From the NCBI GenBank assembly GCA_011391215.1, contig JAABQX010000010.1:1-48850 (forward strand): 48,850 nt of DNA. The letters run 5' to 3'. Of the stretch, positions 17,506 through 27,615 are shown one piece after another. Source of the DNA: Rhodocyclaceae bacterium. GTDB taxonomy: Bacteria > Pseudomonadota > Gammaproteobacteria > Burkholderiales > Rhodocyclaceae. Position numbers and translations under genes: made by a program. The notes below the pieces were generated by a model that was given only the letters and a program-made list of their open reading frames with translations, was not told the DNA's origin and ran no database searches. Every line of letters begins with the position of its first letter. Within the stretch, counting starts at the first letter, position 1.

Positions 17506-18498
17506 ATGCAACTCACCCTGTATGTCCCCGGCCTGCTGCTGCCGGATGCGATCCGCGCCGACAACGTGTTCGACCTCAACGCACCCGCCTTTTCCCTGTT
17601 ATTGGGGCGCGGGGAGCGTCTCGAACTGCCTCCCGACTGGCTGGCCAGTGCCTTTGGCCTTGTTTCTCCTGTTCCGGCAGCGGCTTTACGAAAAGTCGGC
17701 GTCGGCGGGACGGCGGCAGGGGAGTGGATTTGCCTAGATCCGGTGCATTTGCAGGTTGCACGTGAAGGTATTTCGGTCGCCGATCCGGCCCGGATCGATC
17801 TCACTGAAGAGGATGCCGCCCTCCTGATTGATGCTGTACAACCGCTATTTTCCGGGTGGGGCGAGATTTCAAGCACGACGCCAACACGCTGGGAAATGCG
17901 CCTGAGCCGGCCTGTTGCACTCGAAACCCGCACCTTGCCGCAGGTTGTCGGCCAGCCGGTGAACCCCGCGTTGCCTGGCGGTGCGGATGGCCGTGAATGG
18001 CGCCAACTCTTGTCGGAAGCCCAGACGGTATTACATGCCCATACGCTCAATCAACATCGGGATGCCCTCGGCAAGCCGACCGTCAATAGCTTGTGGCCTT
18101 GGGGAGAGGGTCCCCTGCCCGACCACATTCAGGCGAACTTCAATGTTGTCTGGAGTGATGACCCCGTGCTCGCCGGCCTCTGCGCCCATGCCGGAATGCC
18201 ATGCCTGGCTGTGCCCGACAGGTTCCAAATCGCCAGCGGACGCGTGCTCGCTGGCGTCGATCTGCTGGAGCAGCCGGCCCGCCAACTCGATGTGCTGGCC
18301 TGGCGGGAAAATCTGCTGAAATTCGAGCACAACTGGCTGGCGCCGGCCATCGCCGCAGTGAAAAAAGGGGAGTGTCGCGAATTGCGGCTGATCGGTACTC
18401 GCGTTAATGAACAGCCCGCGACGGTGGCCTTCGTCCTGACACGTGGCGCATTGCGACGCTTCTGGCGCCGTTCGCAACCACTCTCGACACTGGCATGA
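17506..18498 (+). CDS. Conserved protein of the COG4255 type, often annotated as phosphoglycerate mutase
   Basis: A 330-residue soluble protein beginning MQLTLYVPGLLLPDAI. I recognise it by position and by the pattern QHRDALGKPTVNSLWPWGEG: proteins of this kind regularly precede recJ in betaproteobacteria and are labelled phosphoglycerate mutase-like. I cannot see a convincing catalytic set and give no function. Its stop overlaps the recJ start as ATGA, so it is coupled to recJ. It diverges from the kinase fusion gene with a 113-base gap. It contains a copy of the 24-base repeat (17691-17714), encoding KVGVGGTA near residue 63. Confidence 0.75.
   Translation: MQLTLYVPGLLLPDAIRADNVFDLNAPAFSLLLGRGERLELPPDWLASAFGLVSPVPAAALRKVGVGGTAAGEWICLDPVHLQVAREGISVADPARIDLTEEDAALLIDAVQPLFSGWGEISSTTPTRWEMRLSRPVALETRTLPQVVGQPVNPALPGGADGREWRQLLSEAQTVLHAHTLNQHRDALGKPTVNSLWPWGEGPLPDHIQANFNVVWSDDPVLAGLCAHAGMPCLAVPDRFQIASGRVLAGVDLLEQPARQLDVLAWRENLLKFEHNWLAPAIAAVKKGECRELRLIGTRVNEQPATVAFVLTRGALRRFWRRSQPLSTLA
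17691..17714 (-). repeat. 24-base dispersed repeat, copy 7 (in the COG4255-like gene)
   Basis: Two differences, both in the middle. It encodes KVGVGGTA on the gene strand. Confidence 0.85.
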
Positions 18499-20207
18499 CA
18501 CAAATCGCCATCCGCCCCGTGCCGCAACGCGCCCGACTGATGCTGGAGCAGTCCGGCGTGCACCCACTGTTGGCGCGGCTTTACGCAGCGCGCGGCGTGC
18601 AAGGCAGCGACGAGCTCGATACACAGTTCAAGTCGCTGCTGCCGCCCGAACAGTTGAAAGGCATCGACACCGCCGCGACTCTGCTGGCCGATGCGCTCGC
18701 CGCACAGCAGAAGATCCTCATCGTCGCTGATTACGACTGCGACGGCGCCACGGCCTGTGCCGTCGGCCTGCGCGCCTTGCGTGCGCTGGGCGCCAAGGGC
18801 GGCACGGTCGACTACCTCGTGCCCAACCGCTTCGAGACCGGCTATGGACTCTCGCCCGAAGTGGCGCAACTGGCTATTGCCAGACACCCTGACATCCTCG
18901 TTACCGTCGACAACGGCATCGCCAGTGTCGAGGGTGTGGCGGAAGCCAAACGCCTCGGCATGACCGTGATCGTCACTGACCACCACCTGCCGGGCGATGA
19001 ACTCCCGGCGGCAGACGCCATCGTCAATCCCAACCAGCCGGGTTGCCATTTTCCGAGCAAGAGCATCGCCGGGGTCGGCGTGATGTTCTACGTCATGCTG
19101 GCGTTGCGGGCGGAGCTGCGCAAACGCGGTGCTTTCGCGAGGCGCGCGGAGCCCAATCTCGCCGCATTACTTGACCTCGTGGCGCTCGGTACGGTGGCCG
19201 ACGTGGTAAGTCTTGACCGCAATAACCGCATCCTCGTCGCCCAGGGACTGGCGCGCATTCGCCAGCGTAAACTGCAACCGGGCATCTCCGCCCTGCTGCA
19301 GATCGCCGCGCGCGAACCGGCCCGCGCCAGCACCTTCGATCTCGGCTTTGCTGTCGGCCCGCGCCTGAATGCCGCCGGCCGGCTCGCCGACATGAGTCTC
19401 GGTATCGAATGCCTCACGACCGACGACATGGGCCGCGCCCTCAATATTGCTCAGGAGCTCGACACCATCAACCATGAGCGCCGTGCCATCGAGTCCGACA
19501 TGCAGGAAGCTGCTGCCATCCAGCTTGAAGGCATCGACGCCGGCCAGCGCGCCAGCCTGACGCTGTTCGATCCCGCCTGGCACCAAGGCGTTGTCGGCAT
19601 CCTCGCCGGCCGCGTCAAGGAAAAGCTGCATCGCCCCACCTTCGTCTTTGCGCGTGGTCAGGAAGGCGTGGCGGGCGGCGAACTCAAAGCCTCCGGACGC
19701 TCCATCCCCGGCCTGCACCTGCGCGATGCCTTGGACCTCGTCTCCAAGCGCCACCCCGGCCTGCTCAAACGCTTCGGCGGTCACGCGGCAGCCGCCGGCC
19801 TGACGCTGATGGAAGATGACTTACCCACCTTCGAAACCACGTTCGAGGAAATTGCCCGCGCCCTGCTGACACCCGCCGCCCTCACCCGCACACTGGAAAC
19901 CGACGGCGCACTTGAAGCCGGCTATTACAGCCTGACGCCGGCGCGCCTGCTCCAGGATGCGGTGTGGGGCCAGGGTTTTCCCGCCCCGCTATTCTCAGAT
20001 GAATTCCAGGTCGTGCAGCAGCGCCTGCTGAAAGACAAGCACCTCAAGCTGACGCTGAAAAAGGGCAATGTGCGCCTGGATGCCATTCAGTTCAATCATC
20101 CAGAGAGTGCGCCAGAGCACATCCATGCAGCCTTCCGCCTGGCCATCAACGAATGGCAGGGCGAGGCGAAGGTGCAACTGGTACTGGAATATTTCGAGGC
20201 AGCGTAG
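18495..20207 (+). CDS. recJ: Single-stranded-DNA-specific exonuclease RecJ
   Basis: 5'-to-3' single-strand exonuclease of the DHH family, 570 residues, used in recombination and mismatch/base-excision repair. The metal-binding motifs are complete: DYDCDG (79-84), DNG (139-141) and TDHH (161-164). A DHHA1-type domain follows with FGGHAAAAGLTL, and the C-terminal OB-fold region is present. The ATG overlaps the upstream gene's stop. It is convergent with hldA, with 7 bases between the stops. RecJ acts on single-stranded DNA and so could influence DNA taken up by transformation (inference). Confidence 0.96.
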   Translation: MTQIAIRPVPQRARLMLEQSGVHPLLARLYAARGVQGSDELDTQFKSLLPPEQLKGIDTAATLLADALAAQQKILIVADYDCDGATACAVGLRALRALGAKGGTVDYLVPNRFETGYGLSPEVAQLAIARHPDILVTVDNGIASVEGVAEAKRLGMTVIVTDHHLPGDELPAADAIVNPNQPGCHFPSKSIAGVGVMFYVMLALRAELRKRGAFARRAEPNLAALLDLVALGTVADVVSLDRNNRILVAQGLARIRQRKLQPGISALLQIAAREPARASTFDLGFAVGPRLNAAGRLADMSLGIECLTTDDMGRALNIAQELDTINHERRAIESDMQEAAAIQLEGIDAGQRASLTLFDPAWHQGVVGILAGRVKEKLHRPTFVFARGQEGVAGGELKASGRSIPGLHLRDALDLVSKRHPGLLKRFGGHAAAAGLTLMEDDLPTFETTFEEIARALLTPAALTRTLETDGALEAGYYSLTPARLLQDAVWGQGFPAPLFSDEFQVVQQRLLKDKHLKLTLKKGNVRLDAIQFNHPESAPEHIHAAFRLAINEWQGEAKVQLVLEYFEAA

Positions 20208-20214
20208 CCCGGGT

Positions 20215-21138
20215 TCAGGCGCTCAATTCGGCTAACGAACAAGTTGCCGTACCGAGTTTCCCCACTACAACACCCGCCGCCCGGTTGGCCCAGCGCATTG
20301 CATCGGCCATGCTCAATCCACTGGCCAGCATGACCGCCAGTGTGGCGATCACCGTGTCGCCCGCGCCGCTGACATCGAAAACCTCGCGTGCCAGCGCCGG
20401 TTCGTGAACCACTCCTTCCTCTGCAAACAAGCTCATGCCTTCTTCCGAGCGGGTCAGCAGCAGGGCGCCCAGCCCGAGCGAGTGGCGCAGGTTAGCAACA
20501 CGTGCGGCGAGGTCGTCTTCTCTCGTCCAACGCCCGACCACTTCACGCAATTCAGCCCGATTGGGGGTGATGATGTTGGCACCGGCATAACGCGCGTAAT
20601 CGTCACCTTTCGGATCTACCAGCACGGGTTTCCCGTGCTCACGCGCCAGACGGATCATTTCGGCAATATGGGCCAGCCCGCCCTTGCCGTAATCCGAAAG
20701 AATCACGACGTCGCAGACGTGCAGACGCTGCCTGAATTCCGCCAACTTGGCATCCAGCACCTCATGCGTCGGCGAATTCTCGAAATCGATACGCAACAGT
20801 TGTTGCTGGCGCCCCAGCACACGCAACTTGACGGTGGTATTGAGTTGCGCATCCTCGAGCAGGCTGGCATCAATAGACGAGTCAGCCAACAGTTTGGCCA
20901 ATGAGCGCCCCGCTTCGTCGGCACCGACCACCGACAGCAAAGCGACATGTGCGCCCAGGGCGGCGATGTTGCGGGCGACGTTGGCGGCACCACCCGGGCG
21001 TTCCTCGCTTCTCTGGACCTTGACGACGGGTACCGGCGCCTCGGGAGAAATGCGCGTGACGTCGCCGAACCAGTAACGGTCGAGCATGACGTCGCCGACG
21101 ACCAGGATGCGGGCTTGCTGTGTGTCAGGAAGTTTCAT
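20215..21138 (-). CDS. hldA: D-glycero-beta-D-manno-heptose-7-phosphate kinase
   Basis: PfkB/ribokinase-type sugar kinase, 307 residues, phosphorylating heptose-7-phosphate at C1 on the way to ADP-heptose for the LPS inner core. Visible motifs are GDVMLDRYWFGDVTRISPEA (15-34), GGAANVA (49-55), DPKGDDYARYAGANIITPN (175-193) and the catalytic SGAGD (257-261). It has only the kinase domain; the cytidylyltransferase half found in E. coli HldE is absent and must be a separate gene elsewhere. It is last in the long gyrA-to-hldA run, 26 bases after lapB. Confidence 0.92.
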   Translation of the reverse strand: MKLPDTQQARILVVGDVMLDRYWFGDVTRISPEAPVPVVKVQRSEERPGGAANVARNIAALGAHVALLSVVGADEAGRSLAKLLADSSIDASLLEDAQLNTTVKLRVLGRQQQLLRIDFENSPTHEVLDAKLAEFRQRLHVCDVVILSDYGKGGLAHIAEMIRLAREHGKPVLVDPKGDDYARYAGANIITPNRAELREVVGRWTREDDLAARVANLRHSLGLGALLLTRSEEGMSLFAEEGVVHEPALAREVFDVSGAGDTVIATLAVMLASGLSMADAMRWANRAAGVVVGKLGTATCSLAELSA

Positions 21139-21164
21139 GTCCCACTCTTCAGGGGGTTAGATCG

Positions 21165-22385
21165 CTAAGGGGTCAGATCAAACTCTTCGGAGCGCCGGGG
21201 CGGAAACGTTTCCCAGCCGCCACACGCAGGGCAACGCCAGTGGAATTGGCGGGCTTTGAATCCGCAAGCGCTACAGCAATAGCGTGCCACACGTCGCGTG
21301 TGGTTATGGATGAGGTTTTTTACAAGCTCAAGATCGGCGCGCTTCTCCGGCTGCGCCAGCAACACCTGCGCCTCCAGCAATTTATCCAGCCCCAGCAGCG
21401 TCGGGTTGCGGCGCATCTCGTCGCGCACACACACGTAGGCAGCCTGGGGGCCATTGCTGGCCAATTCGGCCTGGAATACAGTGTCGAGCAGGTCGATGGA
21501 CGAATGGCGTTCAAGATAGCCCCGCAGCAGTGCGCTGCCTGCCGCCTCACGCCCCAGATCGCGGAATACATCCATCATTTTTTCTGCAGCGAGCGCGAGA
21601 AACTCCGGATTTTGTTGCTCGATGCTCTGCCATGATGCCAACGCCGCCTCCAGGTTACGCGTCGCGTCGGCTGTCGCCGTCGCGCCAGCGCCGACTTTTA
21701 CCTCGAGTTCGCCGCGCATCAAAGTGGCGCGCACACACTTGCGATTTGCGGTCAGCGCCGCATCGAGCCGCGTACGCGCGTCTTCAAGCCGGCCGTTGAG
21801 TAGATCGGAAGCGGCCAGTTCGCAGTGGAACTCGGCAATTTCCTTCTGCCACAAATGTTCCGCGTGGCCAGGCATTTGTTCGGCGATGACAATCGCTTTG
21901 CCCCATTCTTTTTCCTGCTGAAAAATCTCCAGCAGACTGCGCAGGGCCTCCTCGTCGCGTACCGTACCGCGCAGCTTTTCGAAGATTTCCTCGGCACGGT
22001 CGAGCAATCCTGCTTTCAGATAGTCCTGCCCCAACTCGGAAAGCGCATGCAGGCGCTGCTCTTCGGATAGCTGGATGAGCGGCGCACCACGCTCGATCAG
22101 GTGCTTATGTACCCGGATAGCGCGATCCGTTTCACCGCGCCGGCGGAACAGGTTGCCCAGTGCAAAATGCAGTTCGATGGTTTCCGGATCGATCCTGGCG
22201 GCATCGAGAAAGGCCTCGATTGCCTTGTCGGGCTGCTCATTGAGCAGGAAATTCAGCCCGGTGAAATAGGAGCGAGGCAGGGCCCGCGATTCACGCAGCA
22301 GTTGGTTGATATCGATACGTGCCGCCAGCCAACCCAGCCCAAAAAATACCGGCAGGGCCAGCAACCACCATAGTTCGATTTCCAC
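21165..22385 (-). CDS. lapB: LPS assembly regulator LapB (TPR and rubredoxin-type zinc domain)
   Basis: A 406-residue inner-membrane-anchored protein that in E. coli controls FtsH degradation of LpxC. The N-terminal membrane helix (about 5-21) is followed by DINQLLRESRALPRSYFTGLN, the family signature. Tandem TPR repeats follow, and the C-terminal metal-binding knuckles are CCSACG and CPACGGW. It starts with GTG two bases after the lapA stop, so the genes are tightly coupled. A 24-base repeat encodes KVGAGATA between TPRs (21676-21699). Confidence 0.95.
   Translation of the reverse strand: MEIELWWLLALPVFFGLGWLAARIDINQLLRESRALPRSYFTGLNFLLNEQPDKAIEAFLDAARIDPETIELHFALGNLFRRRGETDRAIRVHKHLIERGAPLIQLSEEQRLHALSELGQDYLKAGLLDRAEEIFEKLRGTVRDEEALRSLLEIFQQEKEWGKAIVIAEQMPGHAEHLWQKEIAEFHCELAASDLLNGRLEDARTRLDAALTANRKCVRATLMRGELEVKVGAGATATADATRNLEAALASWQSIEQQNPEFLALAAEKMMDVFRDLGREAAGSALLRGYLERHSSIDLLDTVFQAELASNGPQAAYVCVRDEMRRNPTLLGLDKLLEAQVLLAQPEKRADLELVKNLIHNHTRRVARYCCSACGFKARQFHWRCPACGGWETFPPRRSEEFDLTP
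21676..21699 (+). repeat. 24-base dispersed repeat, copy 8 (in lapB)
   Basis: One difference. It encodes KVGAGATA on the lapB strand. Confidence 0.85.
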
Positions 22386-22387
22386 GC

Positions 22388-22693
22388 TTAAAAACCCGTA
22401 GGCGGGAAATCAATAGCGGTAACCGGCGTTTGCACCGCCGGAAGCTTTTCCTTTGCAGCGAGTTGGCGCTTGAGTGTGGAAATGTCGCGGCGCTGGCGCA
22501 CCAGTCGGGGCAGCAGCGCGAGTATCCCTAACACTACCCCCGTCACCATGGCAACGAGCAGAGTCACGGAAAGCGGTGCGTGCCAGCTGGCATCGAAGAA
22601 AAAGCGCAGTTCGATTTCTCCGCTGTTCTTGATGGCCAGCCCGAGCAAGGCAACAAAGAAAAAGCCGCGCAGCAGCCACAGCAGCGCGTTCAT
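22388..22693 (-). CDS. lapA: LapA family inner-membrane protein (DUF1049)
   Basis: A 101-residue protein with two membrane helices: LLRGFFFVALLGLAIKN near the start and LSVTLLVAMVTGVVLGILALL in the middle. A basic coiled segment RRDISTLKRQL follows, the standard LapA/YciS layout. It works with LapB in LPS assembly control. I choose the ATG at 22693 over a TTG at 22705, which would start three bases from the ihfB stop. The gene lies between ihfB and lapB, as in many proteobacteria. Confidence 0.9.
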   Translation of the reverse strand: MNALLWLLRGFFFVALLGLAIKNSGEIELRFFFDASWHAPLSVTLLVAMVTGVVLGILALLPRLVRQRRDISTLKRQLAAKEKLPAVQTPVTAIDFPPTGF

Positions 22694-22705
22694 AAGCGTC
22701 GACAA

Positions 22706-22993
22706 TTACTCGGCGAGCTGATCAACCCGTTCACGCAATTCCTTGCCGGCCTTGAAATGTGGCACATATTTGGCCGGCACTTGCACCTTGCTGCCCGTTT
22801 TTGGATTACGGCCGGTGCGGGGTGGACGGTAATTGAGGGAAAAGCTGCCGAAGCCGCGAATCTCGATGCGATCACCGCTGGCCAAGGCCTCGGTCATTGC
22901 ATCGAGAATCATCTTTACGGACATATCGGCATCTTTCGCCACCAGCTGCGGAAAGCGCTCCGCCAGACGAGTGATCAACTCGGACTTGGTCAT
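22706..22993 (-). CDS. ihfB: Integration host factor subunit beta
   Basis: DNA-bending histone-like protein, 95 residues, starting [17 protein letters not shown]. It has the beta-arm core [28 protein letters not shown] and the tip proline. It forms a heterodimer with IhfA. The length equals the family norm. It follows rpsA by 22 bases, the classic rpsA-ihfB pair. Confidence 0.98.
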   Translation of the reverse strand: MTKSELITRLAERFPQLVAKDADMSVKMILDAMTEALASGDRIEIRGFGSFSLNYRPPRTGRNPKTGSKVQVPAKYVPHFKAGKELRERVDQLAE

Positions 22994-23015
22994 GACCGGA
23001 ACTTTCCGCCTGTGC

Positions 23016-24731
23016 TTACTGCTGGTTCAGCTTGGCCTTCAACAAGGCACCAAGATTGGTGGTACCCGTCGCGGCGGCTGCCGAATCGCTGGCCAGTTTA
23101 TGCATTGCCTCGCTCTGTTCGGCCTGATCCTTCGCCTTGATCGAGAGGTTGATCGAACGGGTCTTGCGATCGACGTTGGTAATCAGCGACTCGATGGCAT
23201 CGCCGACCTTGAGGTGCTGACTGAGGTCTTCGATGCGGTCACGCGAAAACTCGGAAACGCGCAAATAGCCCTCGACTTCACCACCCAGATCGATCACCGC
23301 ACCACGCTGGTCAACACTCTTGACCGTGCCATTGACCAAACTGTTCTTGTCGTGCGTGGCGATGAAACTGGTGAATGGATCACCATCCATCTGCTTGACG
23401 CCCAACGAAATACGCTCTTTCTCGACATCAATGGACAGCACTACCGCCTCGACTTCGTCGCCTTTCTTGTAGTTCTGCTTGGCTTCTTCGCCGGTGGCAG
23501 ACCAGGACAAGTCGGAAAGATGCACCAGCCCGTCGATGCCGCCGGGCAGGCCGATGAAGATACCGAAATCGGTGATCGACTTGATGCCACCACGGACCTT
23601 GTCGCCCTTCTTGTGGTTCATCGCGAAGTCATCCCACGGATTGGCCTGGCATTGTTTCATACCGAGGCTGATGCGGCGACGCTCTTCGTCGATCTCGAGA
23701 ATCATCACTTCGACTTCGTCGCCCAGCTGGACAACCTTGGACGGGTGAATGTTCTTGTTGGTCCAGTCCATCTCGGAGACGTGCACCAGGCCTTCGATGC
23801 CCTGCTCGATTTCGACGAACGAACCATAATCGGTCAAGTTGGTGACCTTGCCGAACAGGCGCGTGCCAGCCGGGTAACGACGCGCAATACCCACCCACGG
23901 ATCTTCGCCGAGCTGCTTCATGCCGAGGCTGACGCGGTTCTTTTCCTGGTCGAACTTGAGAACCTTGGCGGTAACTTCGTCGCCGACGTTCAGCACTTCG
24001 GACGGGTGACGCACACGACGCCAAGCCAGGTCGGTAATGTGCAGCAGGCCATCGATACCGCCGAGGTCGACGAACGCGCCGTATTCGGTGATGTTCTTGA
24101 CGATGCCCTTGACGATGGTGCCTTCCGACAGGTTTTCGAGCAGCTTCTGACGCTCTTCACCCATGTTGGCTTCCATCACTGCACGACGCGATACCACGAC
24201 GTTGTTGCGCTTGCGGTCGAGCTTGATGACCTTGAATTCAAATTCCTTGCCTTCGAAAGGCGTGGTGTCCTTGACCGGACGCGTATCGACCAGCGAACCG
24301 GGCAGGAAGGCGCGGATTCCATTGACCATGACGGTCAGACCACCCTTGACCTTGCCGGTGATCACACCCTTGACGAGGATGCTGTCGGTCATGGCCTTGT
24401 CGAGGTCGTTCCAAGCAGCGATGCGCTTGGCTTTGTCGCGCGACAGGCGGGTTTCGCCGTAGCCGTCTTCGAGCATCTCGATGGCAACCAGCACAAAGTC
24501 ACCCGGGGTGGCTTCGACTTCGCCGCGGTCGTTCTTGAACTCTTCGACCGGGATAAAAGATTCGGATTTCAGGCCCGCATTGACGACCACAAAGTTCTGG
24601 TCGATGCGAACGACTTCGGCCGTGATGACTTCACCAGCGCGCATTTCCTGGCGCAGGAGACTTTCCTCGAAGAGGGCGGCAAACGATTCCATAGATTCCA
24701 TGGGATTTACGGCAGCAGCAGTAGCAGACAT
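23016..24731 (-). CDS. rpsA: 30S ribosomal protein S1
   Basis: RNA-binding ribosomal protein of 571 residues with six S1/OB-fold repeats. The diverged first two (about 30-185) bind the ribosome, and the four canonical repeats carry GXXGXV/YGXFV-type motifs ([50 protein letters not shown]). It recruits mRNA with weak Shine-Dalgarno sequences. Its own ATG has no strong Shine-Dalgarno (CTTAACCCTTTATG), as is common for autoregulated rpsA. It follows aroA/cmk by 41 bases and contains no copy of the dispersed repeat. Confidence 0.98.
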   Translation of the reverse strand: MSATAAAVNPMESMESFAALFEESLLRQEMRAGEVITAEVVRIDQNFVVVNAGLKSESFIPVEEFKNDRGEVEATPGDFVLVAIEMLEDGYGETRLSRDKAKRIAAWNDLDKAMTDSILVKGVITGKVKGGLTVMVNGIRAFLPGSLVDTRPVKDTTPFEGKEFEFKVIKLDRKRNNVVVSRRAVMEANMGEERQKLLENLSEGTIVKGIVKNITEYGAFVDLGGIDGLLHITDLAWRRVRHPSEVLNVGDEVTAKVLKFDQEKNRVSLGMKQLGEDPWVGIARRYPAGTRLFGKVTNLTDYGSFVEIEQGIEGLVHVSEMDWTNKNIHPSKVVQLGDEVEVMILEIDEERRRISLGMKQCQANPWDDFAMNHKKGDKVRGGIKSITDFGIFIGLPGGIDGLVHLSDLSWSATGEEAKQNYKKGDEVEAVVLSIDVEKERISLGVKQMDGDPFTSFIATHDKNSLVNGTVKSVDQRGAVIDLGGEVEGYLRVSEFSRDRIEDLSQHLKVGDAIESLITNVDRKTRSINLSIKAKDQAEQSEAMHKLASDSAAAATGTTNLGALLKAKLNQQ

Positions 24732-24772
24732 AAAGGGTTAAGGTTCCAAGAAATATCCGTCTTGACAACGGG

Positions 24773-26734
24773 TTAGTTAAAAAACGGCAGCTTGCGATGA
24801 ACCATCTCCATCACGGCGGCCACGGCTTCCTCGATACCCATTGGCGTGGTGTCCACCAACCCGGCATCGTCACACTTTTTCAAGGGCGCCACGCTGCGCG
24901 CGGCATCGCGCGCATCACGTTCCCTCAAGTCCTGCACAATGTCCTGCAAAAGGGGCCACATGTTATCAGGCATTCCCTTGTCGATCAACTGTTTATAACG
25001 CCTTTCACCCCGCGCCTCGGCCGAAGCGGTGAGAAATACCTTCACCAGCGCCTCGGGAAACACCACAGAGCCCATGTCGCGGCCGTCGGCCACCAGTCCG
25101 GGGAAGCGTCGATAAGCTCGCTGGCGATCAAAAAGTGCTGATCGTACTGCGGGCAAGGCCGCCACTTTCGAGGCGCCAACGCCGACGTCTTCAGCGCGGA
25201 TTGCTGCCGTGACATCATCACCCGCCAGCAACACCTGTTCGCCGACAAACTCGGCTGGCAAAGCAGCCGCCACGCGAGCCACACCGGCCTCATCATCCAG
25301 CGCCACGTTCGCGCGCATTGCCGCCAACGCCGTCAGGCGATACAGCGCACCACTGTCGAGAAAGTGGAAACCCAGCACCGCCGCCACGCGTTGCGCCACT
25401 GTGCCCTTGCCTGAGGCCGAGGGACCATCGATGGCGATCACCGGCGCGGCTATGGCGCCGAAAGCATCGAAATATTGCGGGAAAGTCTTGGCGACGCAAC
25501 CCGGATCGTTGATGCGGACTGGCACGCCGCCCAGTGCGTCTAGCGAGAAGCACATCGCCATGCGATGGTCATCATAGGTATCGATAGCGACATTTGGCAA
25601 TAAAGTCGGCGGTGGCGAGACGGCAAGCCAATCACTGCCCTCCTCCACCATCGCGCCAAGCTTGCGCAATTCAGTTGCCATCGCGGCGATACGGTCGGTT
25701 TCCTTCACCCGCCAGGAGGCAATATTCCGCAGCTTGCACGGCCCGTCGGCGAACAGCGCCACCACCGCCAGCGTCATGGCTGCATCGGGGATGTGATTGA
25801 GATAGAGATCGAAAGCCTTCAATTTGCCCGACATCGGAGCAGCAGCCTCGATGAAATTGTCGCCCCAGGTAATCCGCGCACCCAGCGTTTCCAGTGCGTC
25901 GGCAAAACGCACATCACCCTGGATGCTCTGCCGACCGACACCCTCAACGCGCACCGGTCCGCCGCCAATAGCCCCAGCGGCAAGGAAATAGGAGGCCGCC
26001 GAAGCGTCGCCCTCGACATGTAGCAAACCCGGACTACGGTAATGCTGGCCGGCAGCAATCGTGAAGCGCTGCCAGCCTTCGCGCTCAACGGTCACACCAA
26101 AACGCGCCATCAGGTTCAGGGTGATTTCGATGTAGGGCTTGGAAATCAGTTCCGTCGTCACCTCGATCATGGCCGTCTTACCTGTCAGTGGCAAAGCCAT
26201 CAGCAAAGCGGTAAGAAACTGCGATGACACATCGCCACGCACACGAATTGGCGCAGCAAGTTTTATCTCGGCGGGAAATATCTCCAGCGGCGGATAACCC
26301 TCATTCGCCGTGTAGCGTACGTCGCATCCGATCTGGCGCAAGCCATCGACCAGATCACCGATCGGCCGCTCGTGCATGCGCGGTACGCCTGAGAGCCGGT
26401 AATGCCCGCCGGACAGTGCAAGCGCCGCTGTCAGCGGTCGAATCGCCGTGCCCGCATTACCCATGAACAGATCAGCTTCCTTGCCCGGAAAAATGCCCGC
26501 ACAGCCGGACACCCGATAAGAGTTGACACCAAGCGCCGTCACGCCAACGCCGACTTTTTGTAGCGCCGCCAGCATCACCCGCGTATCGTCGGAATCGAGC
26601 AGATCACGAATTTCGGTCTCACCTTCCGCCAGCGCGGCGAGCAGCAACATGCGGTTGGAAATGCTCTTGGAGCCTGGCAATTTCACCGTTCCAGAAGCGC
26701 GCCTCAGGGCAGGCAGATCCAGATAGGCTGTCAT
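24773..26734 (-). CDS. aroA-cmk: Bifunctional EPSP synthase / cytidylate kinase fusion
   Basis: A 653-residue fusion. The first part (about 1-430) is 3-phosphoshikimate 1-carboxyvinyltransferase: [10 protein letters not shown] (19-28) with the substrate Lys and Arg, [10 protein letters not shown], and [11 protein letters not shown] near the end of the domain. A short joint ([11 protein letters not shown]) leads into cytidylate kinase (about 433-653): P-loop [27 protein letters not shown] and RRYKQL. The first enzyme acts in the shikimate pathway; the second makes CDP from CMP. In most proteobacteria aroA and cmk are adjacent separate genes; here there is no stop or restart between them. Two copies of the dispersed repeat lie in the aroA part (25601, 26537). 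The start overlaps the tyrA stop by 4 bases. Confidence 0.95.
   Translation of the reverse strand: MTAYLDLPALRRASGTVKLPGSKSISNRMLLLAALAEGETEIRDLLDSDDTRVMLAALQKVGVGVTALGVNSYRVSGCAGIFPGKEADLFMGNAGTAIRPLTAALALSGGHYRLSGVPRMHERPIGDLVDGLRQIGCDVRYTANEGYPPLEIFPAEIKLAAPIRVRGDVSSQFLTALLMALPLTGKTAMIEVTTELISKPYIEITLNLMARFGVTVEREGWQRFTIAAGQHYRSPGLLHVEGDASAASYFLAAGAIGGGPVRVEGVGRQSIQGDVRFADALETLGARITWGDNFIEAAAPMSGKLKAFDLYLNHIPDAAMTLAVVALFADGPCKLRNIASWRVKETDRIAAMATELRKLGAMVEEGSDWLAVSPPPTLLPNVAIDTYDDHRMAMCFSLDALGGVPVRINDPGCVAKTFPQYFDAFGAIAAPVIAIDGPSASGKGTVAQRVAAVLGFHFLDSGALYRLTALAAMRANVALDDEAGVARVAAALPAEFVGEQVLLAGDDVTAAIRAEDVGVGASKVAALPAVRSALFDRQRAYRRFPGLVADGRDMGSVVFPEALVKVFLTASAEARGERRYKQLIDKGMPDNMWPLLQDIVQDLRERDARDAARSVAPLKKCDDAGLVDTTPMGIEEAVAAVMEMVHRKLPFFN
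25601..25624 (-). repeat. 24-base dispersed repeat, copy 9 (in aroA part)
   Basis: Three differences. It encodes AVSPPPTL shortly before the DDHRMAM active-site strand. Confidence 0.75.
26537..26560 (+). repeat. 24-base dispersed repeat, copy 10 (in aroA part)
   Basis: Two differences. It encodes KVGVGVTA in the N-terminal third of the EPSP synthase domain, in the opposite orientation to copy 9. Confidence 0.85.
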
Positions 26735-27615
26735 GTTGACTTGTCCAGCGTATCAAGCCAGGCATCACGGCGTGTGCGCGCGGTATCAAACATTGTTTCG
26801 AGGCTGGCACTATCGGCACTTGCCAGTAGAACTCGCGTTTTCAGCAATTCGGCCATGTAGGCATCTAGTTCCGCTAGCAGAGCCTTGCGGTTAGCGAGGC
26901 AGATGTCACGCCACATCTCCGGATGACTGCTGGCAATCCGCGTGAAATCGCGGAAGCCGCTGGCAGCAAAACCGAACAACTGATCGGCGTTGTCGCGAAT
27001 GGCAAGGTCATGCACTAGGGCAAACGCCAGCAAATGCGGCAAATGGCTCACCGAGGCAAAGATACGGTCATGTTCCTCCGGCGCCAGTTCCGAGACGCGC
27101 GCGCCGCAGGCCTCCCAAGCCGCGCGCACCTTGGCCACGGCTTCTGGAGTATTTTCGGGCAGCGGCGTCAGCACCACGCGCTTGCCGCAATACAGGTCGG
27201 CCGTGGCCGCTGCCACCCCGCTCTTTTCAGCCCCGGCGATCGGATGTCCGGGGATGAACTGCCCGATCTTGTTGCCAAACGCAGCGCGGGCAGCAGCGGC
27301 CACATCGGACTTGGTGCTGCCACCGTCGGTAACTAGGGTTTGCGGCTCGAGATGCGGCACCAGCGCCTGCATCACGGCGAGCATCTGTCCGACGGGCATG
27401 CCGAGCAGGACCAGATCCGCGCCCTTGAGAGCGCTCGCCCAGCTAGCGGCGATCTCGTCGATCACACCGAGTTGCAGCGCCTTTTCCAGCGGTGCGCGGG
27501 TGCGGCCGATGCCCACAATGTGAACTTCCTGCCGTCCCGCCAGCGCCGACTTTTGTGCGAGGGCAAAGGAACCGCCAATCAACCCAACGCCGCAGACAAC
27601 AATTTTCCCTGTCAT
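26731..27615 (-). CDS. tyrA: Prephenate/arogenate dehydrogenase
   Basis: NAD(P)-dependent dehydrogenase of tyrosine synthesis, 294 residues, monofunctional (no chorismate mutase part). The Rossmann motif GVGLIGGS is at 9-16, and the TyrA motifs [18 protein letters not shown] and [11 protein letters not shown] are visible. A dispersed repeat encodes KSALAGR straight after the Rossmann helix (27531-27554). It overlaps hisC by one base and aroA by four, so it is part of the aromatic amino acid run. Confidence 0.95.
   Translation of the reverse strand: MTGKIVVCGVGLIGGSFALAQKSALAGRQEVHIVGIGRTRAPLEKALQLGVIDEIAASWASALKGADLVLLGMPVGQMLAVMQALVPHLEPQTLVTDGGSTKSDVAAAARAAFGNKIGQFIPGHPIAGAEKSGVAAATADLYCGKRVVLTPLPENTPEAVAKVRAAWEACGARVSELAPEEHDRIFASVSHLPHLLAFALVHDLAIRDNADQLFGFAASGFRDFTRIASSHPEMWRDICLANRKALLAELDAYMAELLKTRVLLASADSASLETMFDTARTRRDAWLDTLDKST
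27531..27554 (+). repeat. 24-base dispersed repeat, copy 11 (in tyrA)
   Basis: Exact form, identical over 24 bases to the intergenic copy at 15025. It encodes KSALAGR. Confidence 0.9.

Noticed and set aside
23016-24731. Internal similarity within rpsA
   Set aside because: Explained by the tandem S1 domains of the protein.
22833-24776. Long plus-strand open frame (647 codons) opposite rpsA and ihfB
   Set aside because: It is antisense to two certain genes and its composition is that of a codon-position shadow of GC-rich DNA. It has no recognisable domain.
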